A stretch of 64,000 nt of DNA from NCBI GenBank assembly GCA_035260485.1, contig DATFVC010000038.1, positions 46,549 through 110,548 on the forward strand, written 5' to 3'. Origin of the DNA: VRUE01 sp035260485 (GTDB lineage: Bacteria; Actinomycetota; Thermoleophilia; Solirubrobacterales; 70-9). The position numbers and the translations under genes were made by a program. Positions 48,138 to 56,464 of this stretch are shown piece after piece (position 1 is the first letter of the stretch; each line of letters opens with the position of its first letter). The notes beneath the pieces were generated by a model. The model made no database searches. It was not told the DNA's origin and saw only the letters and a list, made by a program, of their open reading frames with translations.

Positions 48138-50129
48138 GTGAACTACTTCGTCACCGGTGCGACGGGCTTCATCGGGCGCAACCTCGTCGCCCGCCTCCTG
48201 CAGCGCGAGGGGACGGTCTACGCGCTGGTCCGGGCCGGCTCGCGGGGGCGGCTGGAGGAGCTGCGGACCGCCTGGGGAGCCGACGGGGCGCGTGTCGTCC
48301 CGATCGCCGGCGACCTCACCCAAGTTGGCCTCGGCGTCTCCGAGGAGGACCTGCTGACGCTGCGCGGCGATGTCGACCACTTCTTCCACTTGGCTGCGAT
48401 CTACGACATGGCCGCCGGCGCCGAGGCGCAGGAAGTCGCCAACGTCGAAGGCACTCGCCACGCGGTTGAGCTCGCCGGCACGATCGAGGCGGGCTGCTTC
48501 CACCAGGTCAGCTCGATCGCCGCCGCCGGCCTCTACAAGGGCACCTGGACCGAGGACATGTTCGAGCAGGCCGAAAACCTCGACACGCATCCGTACTTCC
48601 GCACCAAGCACGAGTCCGAGCGGGTCGTGCGCGAGGAGTACCGCCGGCCCTGGCGCGTCTACCGGCCTGGGATCGTCGTTGGCGACTCGCGCAGCGGCGA
48701 GATCGACAAGATCGACGGCCCCTATTACATGTTCAAGCTGTTGCAGCAGGCCCGCCGGGTGCTGCCGGCCTGGCTACCGACCGTCGGCATCGAGGGCGGC
48801 GAGATCAACATCGTTCCGGTCGATTACGTGGCTTCGGCGATCGACCACATCGCCCACAAGCCAGGGCTCGACGGACGCGCCTTCAGCCTCACCGACCCCA
48901 GGCCAAAGACCGCCGGCGAGGTGCTCAATCTCTTTGCTCGCGTCGCCGATGCGCCGCAGGCGGCCCTGCAGCTCGACTCCGGCATCACCGATCCGGCGAC
49001 CAGTCTCGTCCGCACGGGGCTGAAGTTCTTCCCGCCGGCCAAGCGGGCGGCAAAGATGGCGCTCGACCAGGTCGGCATTCCCGCCGGTGTCCTCAGCTAC
49101 GTCAACTACCCGACCCACTTCGACTCGACCGAGGCGGAGGCGGCGCTGGCCGACTCGGGGATCGCGGTGCCGTCGCTGGAGAGCTACGCCGACCGCGTTT
49201 GGGATTACTGGGAGCGCAACCTCGATCCCGACCTGTTCAAGGACCGCTCGCTCTCGGCGGCCGTGCGCGGCAAGGTGGTGCTGATCACCGGCGCCTCCTC
49301 GGGGATCGGCAAGGCGACCGCGGTCAAGGTCGCCGACGCCGGCGCGACGGTTCTGCTGGTCGCCCGCTCGGTGGACAAGCTGGAAGAGACGAAGAGGGAG
49401 ATCGAGACAGCAGGGGGCATCGCCCACGTCCACCGCTGTGACATGTCGGATATGGAGGACATCGAGCGGATGGCGGAGGAGGTGATCGCCTACCACGGGC
49501 GGGTCGATGTGCTCGTCAACAACGCGGGGCGATCGATCCGACGTTCGGTCAAGCTCTCCTACGAGCGCTTCCACGACTACGAGCGGACGATGCAGGTCAA
49601 TTACTTCGGCGCGGTGCGGCTGATTCTGGCCCTGTTGCCCTCGATGCAGGCCCATAAGACGGGCCACATCATCAACGTTAGCTCGATCGGCTCGCAGACC
49701 AATCCGCCGCGCTTCTCGGCCTACGTCGCCTCGAAGGCGGCACTGGACGCCTTCAGCCGGGTGATCGCCTCCGAGGTGGTCGACGACGGCGTCGACATCA
49801 CGACGATCTACATGCCGCTGGTGCGGACGCCGATGATCGCGCCGACGCGGATGTACGACATGTTCCCGGCGATCACGCCCGAGGAGGCGGCGGAGATGAT
49901 CGCCGGCGCGATGATCGGCAAGCCGAAGAAGGTGGCGACCCGGCTCGGCACCTTCGGCGAGCTGCTCTACGCCGTCGCACCCACCCTCAGCGACAAAATC
50001 CTCAACACCGCCTACAAACTCTTTCCAGAGTCGCAGGCGGCGAAGGGGAAGGGCGACGAGGCGCCGGATCGGCCGCCAACCACCGAGGCGGTTGCATTCG
50101 CCCATCTGATGAAAGGCGTGCACTGGTAG
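48138..50129 (+). CDS. Fatty acyl-CoA reductase, two-domain extended-SDR/SDR fusion
   Basis: The ~663-residue protein reduces fatty acyl-CoA, via the aldehyde, to fatty alcohol in the family that includes mycobacterial AcrA1 (Rv3391) and Marinobacter FAcoAR. The N-terminal extended SDR has GATGFIGRNL, VSSIAAAGLY and YFRTK (Tyr/Lys). The C-terminal classical SDR (from ~378) has ITGASSGIGKATA, NNAGRSIRRS and YVASKAAL. Length agrees with the family (~650). Start GTG at 48138; a GTG 15 bp earlier is possible. It is divergent from kgd by 26 bp and followed by an AGPS-like gene, which would use its alcohol product. Confidence 0.87.
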   Translation: MNYFVTGATGFIGRNLVARLLQREGTVYALVRAGSRGRLEELRTAWGADGARVVPIAGDLTQVGLGVSEEDLLTLRGDVDHFFHLAAIYDMAAGAEAQEVANVEGTRHAVELAGTIEAGCFHQVSSIAAAGLYKGTWTEDMFEQAENLDTHPYFRTKHESERVVREEYRRPWRVYRPGIVVGDSRSGEIDKIDGPYYMFKLLQQARRVLPAWLPTVGIEGGEINIVPVDYVASAIDHIAHKPGLDGRAFSLTDPRPKTAGEVLNLFARVADAPQAALQLDSGITDPATSLVRTGLKFFPPAKRAAKMALDQVGIPAGVLSYVNYPTHFDSTEAEAALADSGIAVPSLESYADRVWDYWERNLDPDLFKDRSLSAAVRGKVVLITGASSGIGKATAVKVADAGATVLLVARSVDKLEETKREIETAGGIAHVHRCDMSDMEDIERMAEEVIAYHGRVDVLVNNAGRSIRRSVKLSYERFHDYERTMQVNYFGAVRLILALLPSMQAHKTGHIINVSSIGSQTNPPRFSAYVASKAALDAFSRVIASEVVDDGVDITTIYMPLVRTPMIAPTRMYDMFPAITPEEAAEMIAGAMIGKPKKVATRLGTFGELLYAVAPTLSDKILNTAYKLFPESQAAKGKGDEAPDRPPTTEAVAFAHLMKGVHW

Positions 50130-50139
50130 GCGGGCTGTA

Positions 50140-50273
50140 GGGGCGGGAGTCGCCGCCCAGGTGCCTAGGTTCGCTTCGCTGACGCTCCGCTCACTATGTT
50201 GCTGCCGCTTCGCGGCTGGAATCACTCGCCGGTGCGCCGCTTCGCGAGGCGTCTGGATGGCGACTCCCGCCCC
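50140..50273. repeat. Long palindromic element between the reductase and AGPS-like genes
   Basis: Perfect 15-bp arms GGGGCGGGAGTCGCC (50140-50154) and complement (50259-50273) enclose 104 nt. The interior includes small hairpins GCCGC-TTC-GCGGC and CGCC...GGCG with repeated CTTCG/CGCTCCGCT. The interior differs from the class II elements, so it is placed in a third group. It fills the intergenic space. Confidence 0.72.
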
Positions 50274-50302
50274 TCCGCCCATGGCCTGCGATGCTCCCCC
50301 CG

Positions 50303-51940
50303 ATGAGCGGGCGCAGGCTGAAGCACTGGGGGTGGGGGTATGAGGATCAGGCGCCTTCTGGGAAGGAGCTGGAGGAGGCTGCGGCGGGTATAAGGGCGCG
50401 ATTCGGGTTTGGGGGTGAGCCGGAGGAGGCGATGCCGTTCGATGCGGTGGAGATTCGTGCCTCGCGATTGAAGGCGCCGAGCGGGTTTGGCGACCTGTTT
50501 ACGGATGAGAAGTACGAGCGCGTCAGCCGCGCGCTTGGGAAGGCTTATCGGGATGTTGTGCGGGGGTTTCGGGGGGAATTCTCGAATCCACCGGACCTCG
50601 TTGCCTTGCCCAAGGACGAGTCTGAGATTGAGACGGTGCTCTCTTGGGCTGAGGCCGAGGGGGCGGCTGTGGTGCCGTTTGGGGGTGGGACCAGCGTGGT
50701 TGGCGGGGTCGAGGCGCGACTCGGGAACCGGCCGGTTGTCTCTCTTGACCTGCGGCGGTTGGACCGGGTCTTGGAGGTCGATGCGGAGTCGATGGCTGCT
50801 CGGATCCAGGCCGGGGCCACCGGCCCAAGGCTGGAGGAGCAGCTGCGGGAGCATGGGCTTACCCTGCGCCACTTTCCCCAGTCGTTCGAGTACTCGACCC
50901 TGGGTGGCTGGATCGCTACGCGGGCCGGGGGGCACTTCGCCACTCTCTATACGCACATCGACGACCTGGTCGAGTCGGTGCGGGCGATCACGCCGCGTGG
51001 GCTCTGGGAGAGCCGGCGGCTGCCGGGTTCGGGGGCGGGGCCGTCGCCGGACCGGGCGCTGATCGGGTCGGAGGGAATCCTCGGCGTGATCGGCGAGGCC
51101 TGGGTGCGGGTGCGGCCGCGGCCCGAGTTCAAGACCTCATGCGGCGTCGAGTTCGACGACTTCCTCGCCGCCGCGGGCGCCGTGCGCGAGATATCCCAGT
51201 CCGGCCTCTACCCCGGCAACTGCCGACTGCTCGACGCGGTCGAGGCGGGGATGACCGGGGCAGGCTCGGGCGAGAAGAGCCTGCTCGTGCTCGGCTTCGA
51301 GTCCCCCCACCACCCCGTAGACGCCCCAATGAACCAAGCCGTAGCAATCGCCCGAGCCCACGGCGGCACCCCCAACACCCCGCCGACGGGCCGAAAACGG
51401 GACCATATGTCCCGAAATAGGCCCGTCGACCCCGGGGGCTCAGACGCGGTCGGAACCTGGCGTAACGCCTTCCTCCTTGCGCCTTACCTGCGGGACACTT
51501 TCGTCGCCTGCGGGGTGCTCTCCGAGACCTTCGAGACGGCGATCACCTGGGATCGCTTCGAGGACTTCTACGCGACGGCGATGGAGACGGTCCGTGCCAA
51601 GGTCGCCGAGGTCTGCGACGCCCCGGTCGAGGGATCCGGCGCACCGCGGATCAGCTGTCGCTTCTCCCACGTCTATCCCGATGGCCCGGCGCCCTACTTC
51701 ACCGTGATGGCTCCGGCGGCGCGTGGAGGCGAGGTCGAGCAGTGGGACGAGATCAAGGCCGCCGCCGCCGAGGCGGTGATCGAGGGCGGCGGCACGATCA
51801 CCCACCATCACGCGGTCGGCCGCGATCACCGTCCCTGGTACGACCGCCAGCGCCCCGCTCCATTCGCGGCGGCGCTGCGCGCGGCCAAGGCCCAACTCGA
51901 CCCCGCCGGGATGCTGAATCCCGGCGTTCTCATCGACTAA
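50303..51940 (+). CDS. Alkyldihydroxyacetonephosphate synthase-like FAD oxidase
   Basis: The ~545-residue protein resembles AGPS, which swaps the acyl chain of acyl-DHAP for a fatty alcohol, making the ether bond of ether lipids. Landmarks: WGWGYED at the N-terminus; the FAD site VVPFGGGTSVVGGVE; FEYSTLGGWIATRAGG; GSEGILGVIGEAWV; YLRDTFVACGVLSETFETAI; and the AGPS-type histidine cluster THHHAVGRDH near the C-terminus. The fatty-alcohol-forming gene lies just upstream. A 45-bp palindrome (51384-51428) adds 15 in-frame residues in a variable loop. The first ~700 bp use more GGG/GTG/GGT codons than the rest. ATG 50303 is preferred to 50291. Confidence 0.85.
   Translation: MSGRRLKHWGWGYEDQAPSGKELEEAAAGIRARFGFGGEPEEAMPFDAVEIRASRLKAPSGFGDLFTDEKYERVSRALGKAYRDVVRGFRGEFSNPPDLVALPKDESEIETVLSWAEAEGAAVVPFGGGTSVVGGVEARLGNRPVVSLDLRRLDRVLEVDAESMAARIQAGATGPRLEEQLREHGLTLRHFPQSFEYSTLGGWIATRAGGHFATLYTHIDDLVESVRAITPRGLWESRRLPGSGAGPSPDRALIGSEGILGVIGEAWVRVRPRPEFKTSCGVEFDDFLAAAGAVREISQSGLYPGNCRLLDAVEAGMTGAGSGEKSLLVLGFESPHHPVDAPMNQAVAIARAHGGTPNTPPTGRKRDHMSRNRPVDPGGSDAVGTWRNAFLLAPYLRDTFVACGVLSETFETAITWDRFEDFYATAMETVRAKVAEVCDAPVEGSGAPRISCRFSHVYPDGPAPYFTVMAPAARGGEVEQWDEIKAAAAEAVIEGGGTITHHHAVGRDHRPWYDRQRPAPFAAALRAAKAQLDPAGMLNPGVLID
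51384..51428. repeat. Class I palindromic element inside the AGPS-like ORF
   Basis: Outer 9-bp arms CGACGGGCC (51384-51392) and GGCCCGTCG (51420-51428), plus inner arms CGGGA/TCCCG around CATATG (51398-51414). It is exactly 45 bp, or 15 codons, read in frame as TGRKRDHMSRNRPVD. It shares GACGGGCC with the element in the dehydrogenase gene and the CATATG centre with those at 11364 and 25429. Confidence 0.8.
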
Positions 51941-51954
51941 CAGCCAGGCAAGGC

Positions 51955-52131
51955 TTAGGATTTTCGCTGCGGCCGATTCGCGCGGTAGTCGTCGAGGTCG
52001 CGAAGGAAGGCCAACACCGATCGGCCCCAGCGTGGCAGCTGAGAGGCGACGACGATCGCAAGGACGACATAGGAATAGACGTTTGGGTCGGCGGGCAGGA
52101 GCATCTGTGTCGTAAAGGCGATGGGGGCCAT
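51955..52131 (-). CDS. Putative small single-span membrane protein
   Basis: A 58-residue ORF starting MAPIAFTTQMLLPADPNVYS, with one hydrophobic segment (YVVLAIVVASQLP) and a basic/acidic C-terminus (FLRDLDDYRANRPQRKS). Coding-like codon use and a plausible membrane topology support it, but no family is recognised. It converges on the AGPS-like gene (14 bp). Confidence 0.5.
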   Translation of the reverse strand: MAPIAFTTQMLLPADPNVYSYVVLAIVVASQLPRWGRSVLAFLRDLDDYRANRPQRKS

Positions 52132-52478
52132 AGTTGTCCCCCTACCGTCACAAATTTGCCCGGTGGGTTGCCGCTCTTGCCCCGGCGTCTCTCGGCCAAA
52201 AAGGCGCAAATTGCGACTGTGCGAAAGTGGCGGGTAGAGCAGATACTCGTCGCCTTCCCCATGGCAGAGCCAAATTCAAGGACTATGCCGAGTTCTCGCT
52301 TGTGTCGTAGAGGTTGGCCGAGAAGGTGAACATCAGCGCCACGTTGACCGAGTTCGGATCCGGCCGGCGGATGCTCCGCTCATTGGGTCGAGGGAAGGAA
52401 AAGGGGCGGCGGCCGGCGGCGATACCCTGTCGCGACCGATAAGCGGCTTATAGCTCGCGCTTCATCCCTGTTCCCACG
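52132..52478. other. 347-bp non-coding gap with a possible gene remnant
   Basis: No complete gene is visible. Part of it (52283-52390, minus strand) reads as well-coded sequence ending in a stop, described separately. The stretch 52143-52260 contains several GC hairpins, but I could not match it to a riboswitch class. The last ~90 bp should hold the promoter of the ubiA-family gene. Confidence 0.4.
52283..52390 (-). pseudogene. C-terminal coding remnant without a start
   Basis: On the minus strand a frame reads RSIRRPDPNSVNVALMFTFS and ends SANLYDTSENSA-stop at 52283. Third positions are almost all G/C, as in neighbouring genes, yet the frame meets a stop about 45 codons upstream and has no start. 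It looks like the surviving 3' end of a deleted gene. Family not recognised. Confidence 0.35.
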
Positions 52479-53435
52479 ATGGAAACGATCACTTCCGAAC
52501 ACCCGACCATCCCGGTGCCCGCCGGGCAAGCGCCCGATGCCGCCGAACCGGTCGAGCCCCGGCGCTCGCCGCTGCGCGCCGCGATCAAGACCGGGCGGCC
52601 GCAGGAGTGGATCAAGAACACCTTCGTCTTCGCCGGCTTGCTGTTCTCCCGCAAGTTCAACCAGCCTCACGACGTGCTGGAGGCGTTCCTCACCTTCGTC
52701 GCCTTCTGCTGGATCTCCAGCGCCGGCTACTACGTCAACGACCTGGTCGACGTCGAGCTGGACCGCAAGCACCCGAAGAAGCGCTTCCGGCCGCTCGCCG
52801 CCGGCGAGCTTTCGGAGCGAACGGCGATGACGATCGCGCCGGCGCTGGCCGCCGCGGCGATCGTGCTCTCCTTCGCTGCCGTCAACTGGCAGGTGGGCTT
52901 GATGGTCGTCGGCTACGGAATCGCCCAGATGGCCTACAGCCTAGGCCTCAAGCAGATCGTGATCATCGACGTGATGACGCTCGCCGGCCTCTTCATCCTG
53001 CGGGTGGCGGCCGGCGCGGTGGCCGTGGACGCCCACGCCTCGGAATGGCTGCTTCTCTGCACCGGCATGGTCGCTCTCTTCCTCGGCGTGACCAAGCGGC
53101 GTCAGGAGGCCGTCTCCGAGCTGCACCAGGGCGCCAGCAGCCGCCCCGTGCTCGAGCACTACTCGCTTCCCTTCCTCGACCAGATGGTCGCCATGGTCAC
53201 CACCGGCACCGTGATCAGCTACTCGATCTACGCGGTCAACTCGCCGATCATCGGCAACAAGATGATGTGGACGATCCCCCCGGTCGTCTACTGCATCTTC
53301 CGCTATCTCTACCTGATCTACGACCGCGCCGACGACCGCTCCACTGCCGCGATCGTCGCCGAGGACAGGCCCCTGATCGCCGGCGTCGCCGTCTTCGCGA
53401 TCGTCGCCTTCGCCCTCCTCTACATCTTCAAGTAG
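52479..53435 (+). CDS. UbiA-family decaprenyl-phosphate phosphoribosyltransferase-like protein
   Basis: The 318-residue membrane protein has about eight spans and the UbiA metal-binding motif NDLVDVELDRKHPKKR, in the form seen in Rv3806c-type enzymes that transfer 5-phosphoribose to decaprenyl phosphate. The second Asp-rich region reads YDRADDRS. The start of the enzyme domain, GRPQEWIKNTFVFAGLLFS, matches this subfamily. In mycobacteria the product leads to arabinan donors; here the downstream use is unknown. Menaquinone-type prenyltransferase is less likely given the HPxKR motif. Confidence 0.83.
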   Translation: METITSEHPTIPVPAGQAPDAAEPVEPRRSPLRAAIKTGRPQEWIKNTFVFAGLLFSRKFNQPHDVLEAFLTFVAFCWISSAGYYVNDLVDVELDRKHPKKRFRPLAAGELSERTAMTIAPALAAAAIVLSFAAVNWQVGLMVVGYGIAQMAYSLGLKQIVIIDVMTLAGLFILRVAAGAVAVDAHASEWLLLCTGMVALFLGVTKRRQEAVSELHQGASSRPVLEHYSLPFLDQMVAMVTTGTVISYSIYAVNSPIIGNKMMWTIPPVVYCIFRYLYLIYDRADDRSTAAIVAEDRPLIAGVAVFAIVAFALLYIFK

Positions 53436-53447
53436 CGGCAGGCGAAT

Positions 53448-54104
53448 TCAACCCGGATCCCCGAGTTGGCCGCCGCGAGCCTTCTGCCGCGTGTCACCGG
53501 CTCCAAGCTCCCTGCCAACGGCCTGCCAGCCCTTTCTCGGGTCATTGAGATCCAGGAACTGCGAGTAGCCGCCAGCGGGGACCTCGAAGGGCTTGGCGAT
53601 CGCTCCGGTGTGGTCGAACTTTGCGCCGGTGGGCGGGGTGGAATCGAACCAGGCAGGCGTGACGAAGTCCTGCATCTCGATGCCGTTCACCTCGTAGTTG
53701 CTGGACTGCGCCGCATCTCCGATCTCGACCGCCCAGAACTTCGAGCGCCCGTCGAAGCTGGCGGTGGTCAGGTACGGGTCGGCGAGCGCCTCGGCAAGCT
53801 CGTGCGAAGCGCAGGCCGACTCGCTCACGCCGGCCTGTCGGCAGGTGCGGACGAACACCTCCATCACCGGCAGGCCGGTTTCCGAGTCCTTGTGGTAACC
53901 CAAAGCTTCGTCTTCGTCGGTGTCATCGAAGAAGACGAGTTGCCAATCGGCTGGGCCGGGGGCCTTGACAGCGACGGTGACCGGCGCGAGTCCCCAGGCC
54001 GGACAGACATCCTCGTTCGCCTGCTGCTCTATTGCGCTTGCGATCCCTGCTGCGGTCTCGTCATCGAGGATCGTGGACTGGTTGACTACGGCGACATCTG
54101 GCAT
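53448..54104 (-). CDS. Conserved hypothetical protein with HExxE-like motif
   Basis: A 218-residue acidic protein without signal peptide. The only motif is CASHELAEALADPYL (near 105), resembling a metal-binding HELxE helix in some zinc-dependent peptidase-like families; a Cys pair (TCRQAGVSESAC) precedes it. AVVNQSTILDDETAAGIASA opens the protein. It converges on the ubiA gene by 12 bp. A role as a metalloprotein is only a guess. Confidence 0.6.
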   Translation of the reverse strand: MPDVAVVNQSTILDDETAAGIASAIEQQANEDVCPAWGLAPVTVAVKAPGPADWQLVFFDDTDEDEALGYHKDSETGLPVMEVFVRTCRQAGVSESACASHELAEALADPYLTTASFDGRSKFWAVEIGDAAQSSNYEVNGIEMQDFVTPAWFDSTPPTGAKFDHTGAIAKPFEVPAGGYSQFLDLNDPRKGWQAVGRELGAGDTRQKARGGQLGDPG

Positions 54105-54149
54105 GCGCGTTCCTTTCGGTTCGGTGGATCCTGCTGCCGGCTGCAGAGC

Positions 54150-54461
54150 TCAAGACACGGGCAGGTCCGAAAGCAGTTCCACCTTGCCGTTGCGCTGGAA
54201 TTGGAGGTCGATCGTCTCGTTCTTACGGTAGGTGCCGAAGAGGCCGAGGTACATCGCCAGCCAGCGGCCGGTGCCGACCTTCTCCTTGACGATCTCGCGG
54301 GTGAAGACGATCTCGCCGGCGCGGACGTTGTAGTCGCCGCCCTCGCGCTGCTCGACGCCGTTGACGAAGACGGCATAGGGCGCTTCGGCGCCGGCCGGCA
54401 GCTTCACCCGTCGCCCAGCGGCATAGCTGCCCTTCGGGATCTCGGTCTCGGTCTCGGTCAT
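54150..54461 (-). CDS. Conserved hypothetical protein (beta-rich, 103 residues)
   Basis: The protein has alternating polar/hydrophobic strands (VKLPAGAEAPYAVFVNGVEQ, DYNVRAGEIVFTREIV) and a short helix MYLGLFGTY, giving a small beta-barrel-like appearance. Its ATG overlaps the stop of the upstream gene by 4 bp, so both are translationally coupled. No family function known to me. Confidence 0.65.
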   Translation of the reverse strand: MTETETEIPKGSYAAGRRVKLPAGAEAPYAVFVNGVEQREGGDYNVRAGEIVFTREIVKEKVGTGRWLAMYLGLFGTYRKNETIDLQFQRNGKVELLSDLPVS

Positions 54462-54808
54462 CGTGCGCTCTGCTCCAGAGTCTCGCGAACGGCGTCGAAC
54501 GGCGTCTCGTACTCGGTCGGGTCGAGCTCCTCCCGAGCCACCCCGCCACGAAAGGGCATGAACGTTCCGTCCCCCCGCACGTCGACCCCGGCCACCCGTT
54601 TGTGCAGCAGCCCCCCACCGGCCAGCTGCAGCCGAGCATGAACCTGCTGCTCGGGCCCGAAGTCCCGCAGCGCGGACACCCCCTTCACCGGCCCCTCCGC
54701 CCGAATAGCCAAAGCCCGCTCGCGCATCGCTTCCACAGCTTCCTCCAGCTCCTCGAAGCTCTCATGTGACACGTCGGACCCGTGCCTGATCGTCAGCTTC
54801 CAGCTCAC
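54458..54808 (-). CDS. Conserved hypothetical protein (116 residues)
   Basis: It starts MSWKLTIRHGSDVSHESF, followed by a charged helix (LEELEEAVEAMRERALAIRA) and a strand-rich part (VHARLQLAGGGLLHKRVAGV). The protein looks soluble. It is the first gene of a two- or three-gene minus-strand unit with 54150 and possibly 53448. Upstream is the class II palindrome at 54833. Function unknown. Confidence 0.65.
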   Translation of the reverse strand: MSWKLTIRHGSDVSHESFEELEEAVEAMRERALAIRAEGPVKGVSALRDFGPEQQVHARLQLAGGGLLHKRVAGVDVRGDGTFMPFRGGVAREELDPTEYETPFDAVRETLEQSAR

Positions 54809-54832
54809 GCGCGCAGCGTACGCGTCCGGGAA

Positions 54833-54952
54833 GAGGGGCGTCGGGGGTCCTCCCCGGGCGCGGCGCTACCTTTTTCGCACAGACCACTCGGCGAGAGATC
54901 CAGGGCGCGAGGCGAAAAAGACAGCGTCCGGGGAGGGACCCCGACGCCTCTC
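54833..54952. repeat. Class II palindromic element between gltA and the hypothetical pair
   Basis: Outer arms of 28 bp (54833-54860 and 54925-54952) match at about 24 positions. The inner pair is TTTTTCGC (54871-54878) and GCGAAAAA (54912-54919) with ~32 nt between. It lies 24 bp upstream of one gene and 11 bp after the gltA stop. Layout and length match the copies at 19726, 43946 and 57426. Confidence 0.85.
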
Positions 54953-54963
54953 CCGCGCCAGCC

Positions 54964-56367
54964 CTAAGCGCCGCGCCGCGCCCGTTTGGGCCTGCGCGCT
55001 GGCGGCCCGACGATTTTCTCCGGCCCCTCACGCTCCGCGACCGGCACGTACTCGCGCTCGCGATACCCGGTGTAGATCTGCCGCGGCCGGGCGATTTTCT
55101 GTTCGGGATCGTCCTTCATCTCCATCCACTGCGACACCCAGCCCGCCGTGCGCGGGATGGCGAAGATCACGGTGAACATCTCGGCCGGAATCTCCAGGGC
55201 CTCATAGATGATCCCGGAGTAGTAGTCGACGTTGGGATAGAGCTTGCGAGAGGTGAAGTACTCGTCCTCCAGCGCCCGTTTCTCCAGCTCGCGGGCGATC
55301 TCGACGATTGCGTTGTACTCGGTCGCTTCGAAGACCTCGTCCATGTGCTGCTGGATGATCCGCGCCCGCGGGTCGTAGTTCTTGTAGACGCGGTGGCCGA
55401 AGCCCATCAGTTTCTCTTCGCGGTTCTTGACGCTCTCGAGGAAGGCGGGGATGTTCTCGGCCGAGCCGATTCGCCGCAGCATCCGCAGGACCGCCTCGTT
55501 GGCGCCGCCGTGCAACGGGCCGTAGAGCGCCGCGACACCCGCCGCCACCGCCGAGTAGGGATCGACGTCGGAGGAGCCGACGCCGCGCACGGCGTTGGTC
55601 GAGCAGTTCTGTTCGTGGTCGGCGTGGAGGATGAAGAGCACGTCGAGCGCCTTCGAGAGAGCCGGTTTCGGCACGTGCTTGGCTTCGGTCTTCTTGAACA
55701 TCATCGAGAGGAAGTTCTCGGCGAAGTTGAGGTCGTTGTCCGGGTAGACGTAGGGCAGGCCCATGTTGTGCCGGTATGAGAAGGCGGCCAGGGTCGGCAC
55801 CTTGGCGATCAGCCGCACAGCTGCCATATAGCGCTCTTCGGGATCGTCGGTGTGCTTGGCGTCCGGGTAGAAGGTCGAGAGTGCCCCGACCCCCGCCAGC
55901 AGCATTCCCATCGGGTGGGCGTCGTAGCGGAAGCCCTCGAAGAACTGCTTGAGGTCCTCGTGGACGAAGGTGTGGTGGACGATGTCGTAGGTCCAACGGT
56001 CGAGCTGCGGCCCGGTTGGCAGCTCGCCGAAGATCAGCAGGTAGGCGACCTCTAGGAAGCTGGAGCGCTCGCAGAGCTGCTCGATCGAGTAGCCCCGGTG
56101 TTCGAGGATTCCCGCCTCGCCGTCGATGTAGGTGATCGCCGAGCGGCAGGAGGCCGTGTTGGTGAAGGCCGGGTCGTAGGACAACATCCCGAATTCGCCT
56201 TCGTCGACTTTGATCTGGCGCAGGTCCATGGCGCGGACCGTGCCATCGGTGATCGGCAGCTCATAGGTCTGCCCGGTGCGGTTGTCAGTGACGGTGAGAG
56301 TCTCCGAGCCGGTGGCGGCCCCCCCGTCGTCGGCTGCGTCCCTCGTCTGCTGCTCGGTGGCCATCAC
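54964..56367 (-). CDS. gltA: Citrate synthase
   Basis: GltA condenses acetyl-CoA and oxaloacetate to citrate. The 467-residue protein includes the active-site histidines in LHADHEQNCST and GPLHGGANEAV, then MGFGHRVYKNYDPRA and the C-terminal TVIFAIPRTAGWVSQW. It carries a ~40-residue N-terminal extension with the ITDGTVRAMDLRQIK strand found in type II (hexameric) forms, and a basic C-terminal tail (PARRPKRARRGA). It belongs with acnA and kgd functionally. Confidence 0.95.
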   Translation of the reverse strand: MMATEQQTRDAADDGGAATGSETLTVTDNRTGQTYELPITDGTVRAMDLRQIKVDEGEFGMLSYDPAFTNTASCRSAITYIDGEAGILEHRGYSIEQLCERSSFLEVAYLLIFGELPTGPQLDRWTYDIVHHTFVHEDLKQFFEGFRYDAHPMGMLLAGVGALSTFYPDAKHTDDPEERYMAAVRLIAKVPTLAAFSYRHNMGLPYVYPDNDLNFAENFLSMMFKKTEAKHVPKPALSKALDVLFILHADHEQNCSTNAVRGVGSSDVDPYSAVAAGVAALYGPLHGGANEAVLRMLRRIGSAENIPAFLESVKNREEKLMGFGHRVYKNYDPRARIIQQHMDEVFEATEYNAIVEIARELEKRALEDEYFTSRKLYPNVDYYSGIIYEALEIPAEMFTVIFAIPRTAGWVSQWMEMKDDPEQKIARPRQIYTGYREREYVPVAEREGPEKIVGPPARRPKRARRGA

Positions 56368-56464
56368 CCCTCCTCGAGCTCGGTGTCGACTGGAGCGCTC
56401 AGTATCGCAGCTTGGATCGCCCGGCCTGTGACGGTTCCGAGAAGCTGTAAAGCCCCGCCCCGCG

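Noticed and set aside
52140..52260. A possible c-di-GMP or other riboswitch in the gap after the small membrane gene
   Set aside because: I compared it by eye with the c-di-GMP-I core and found no match in order; hairpins alone are not enough.
53637..53662. A tRNA T-arm-like stretch (GGAATCGAACC)
   Set aside because: No acceptor, D or anticodon arms can be drawn around it, and it lies within a coding frame.
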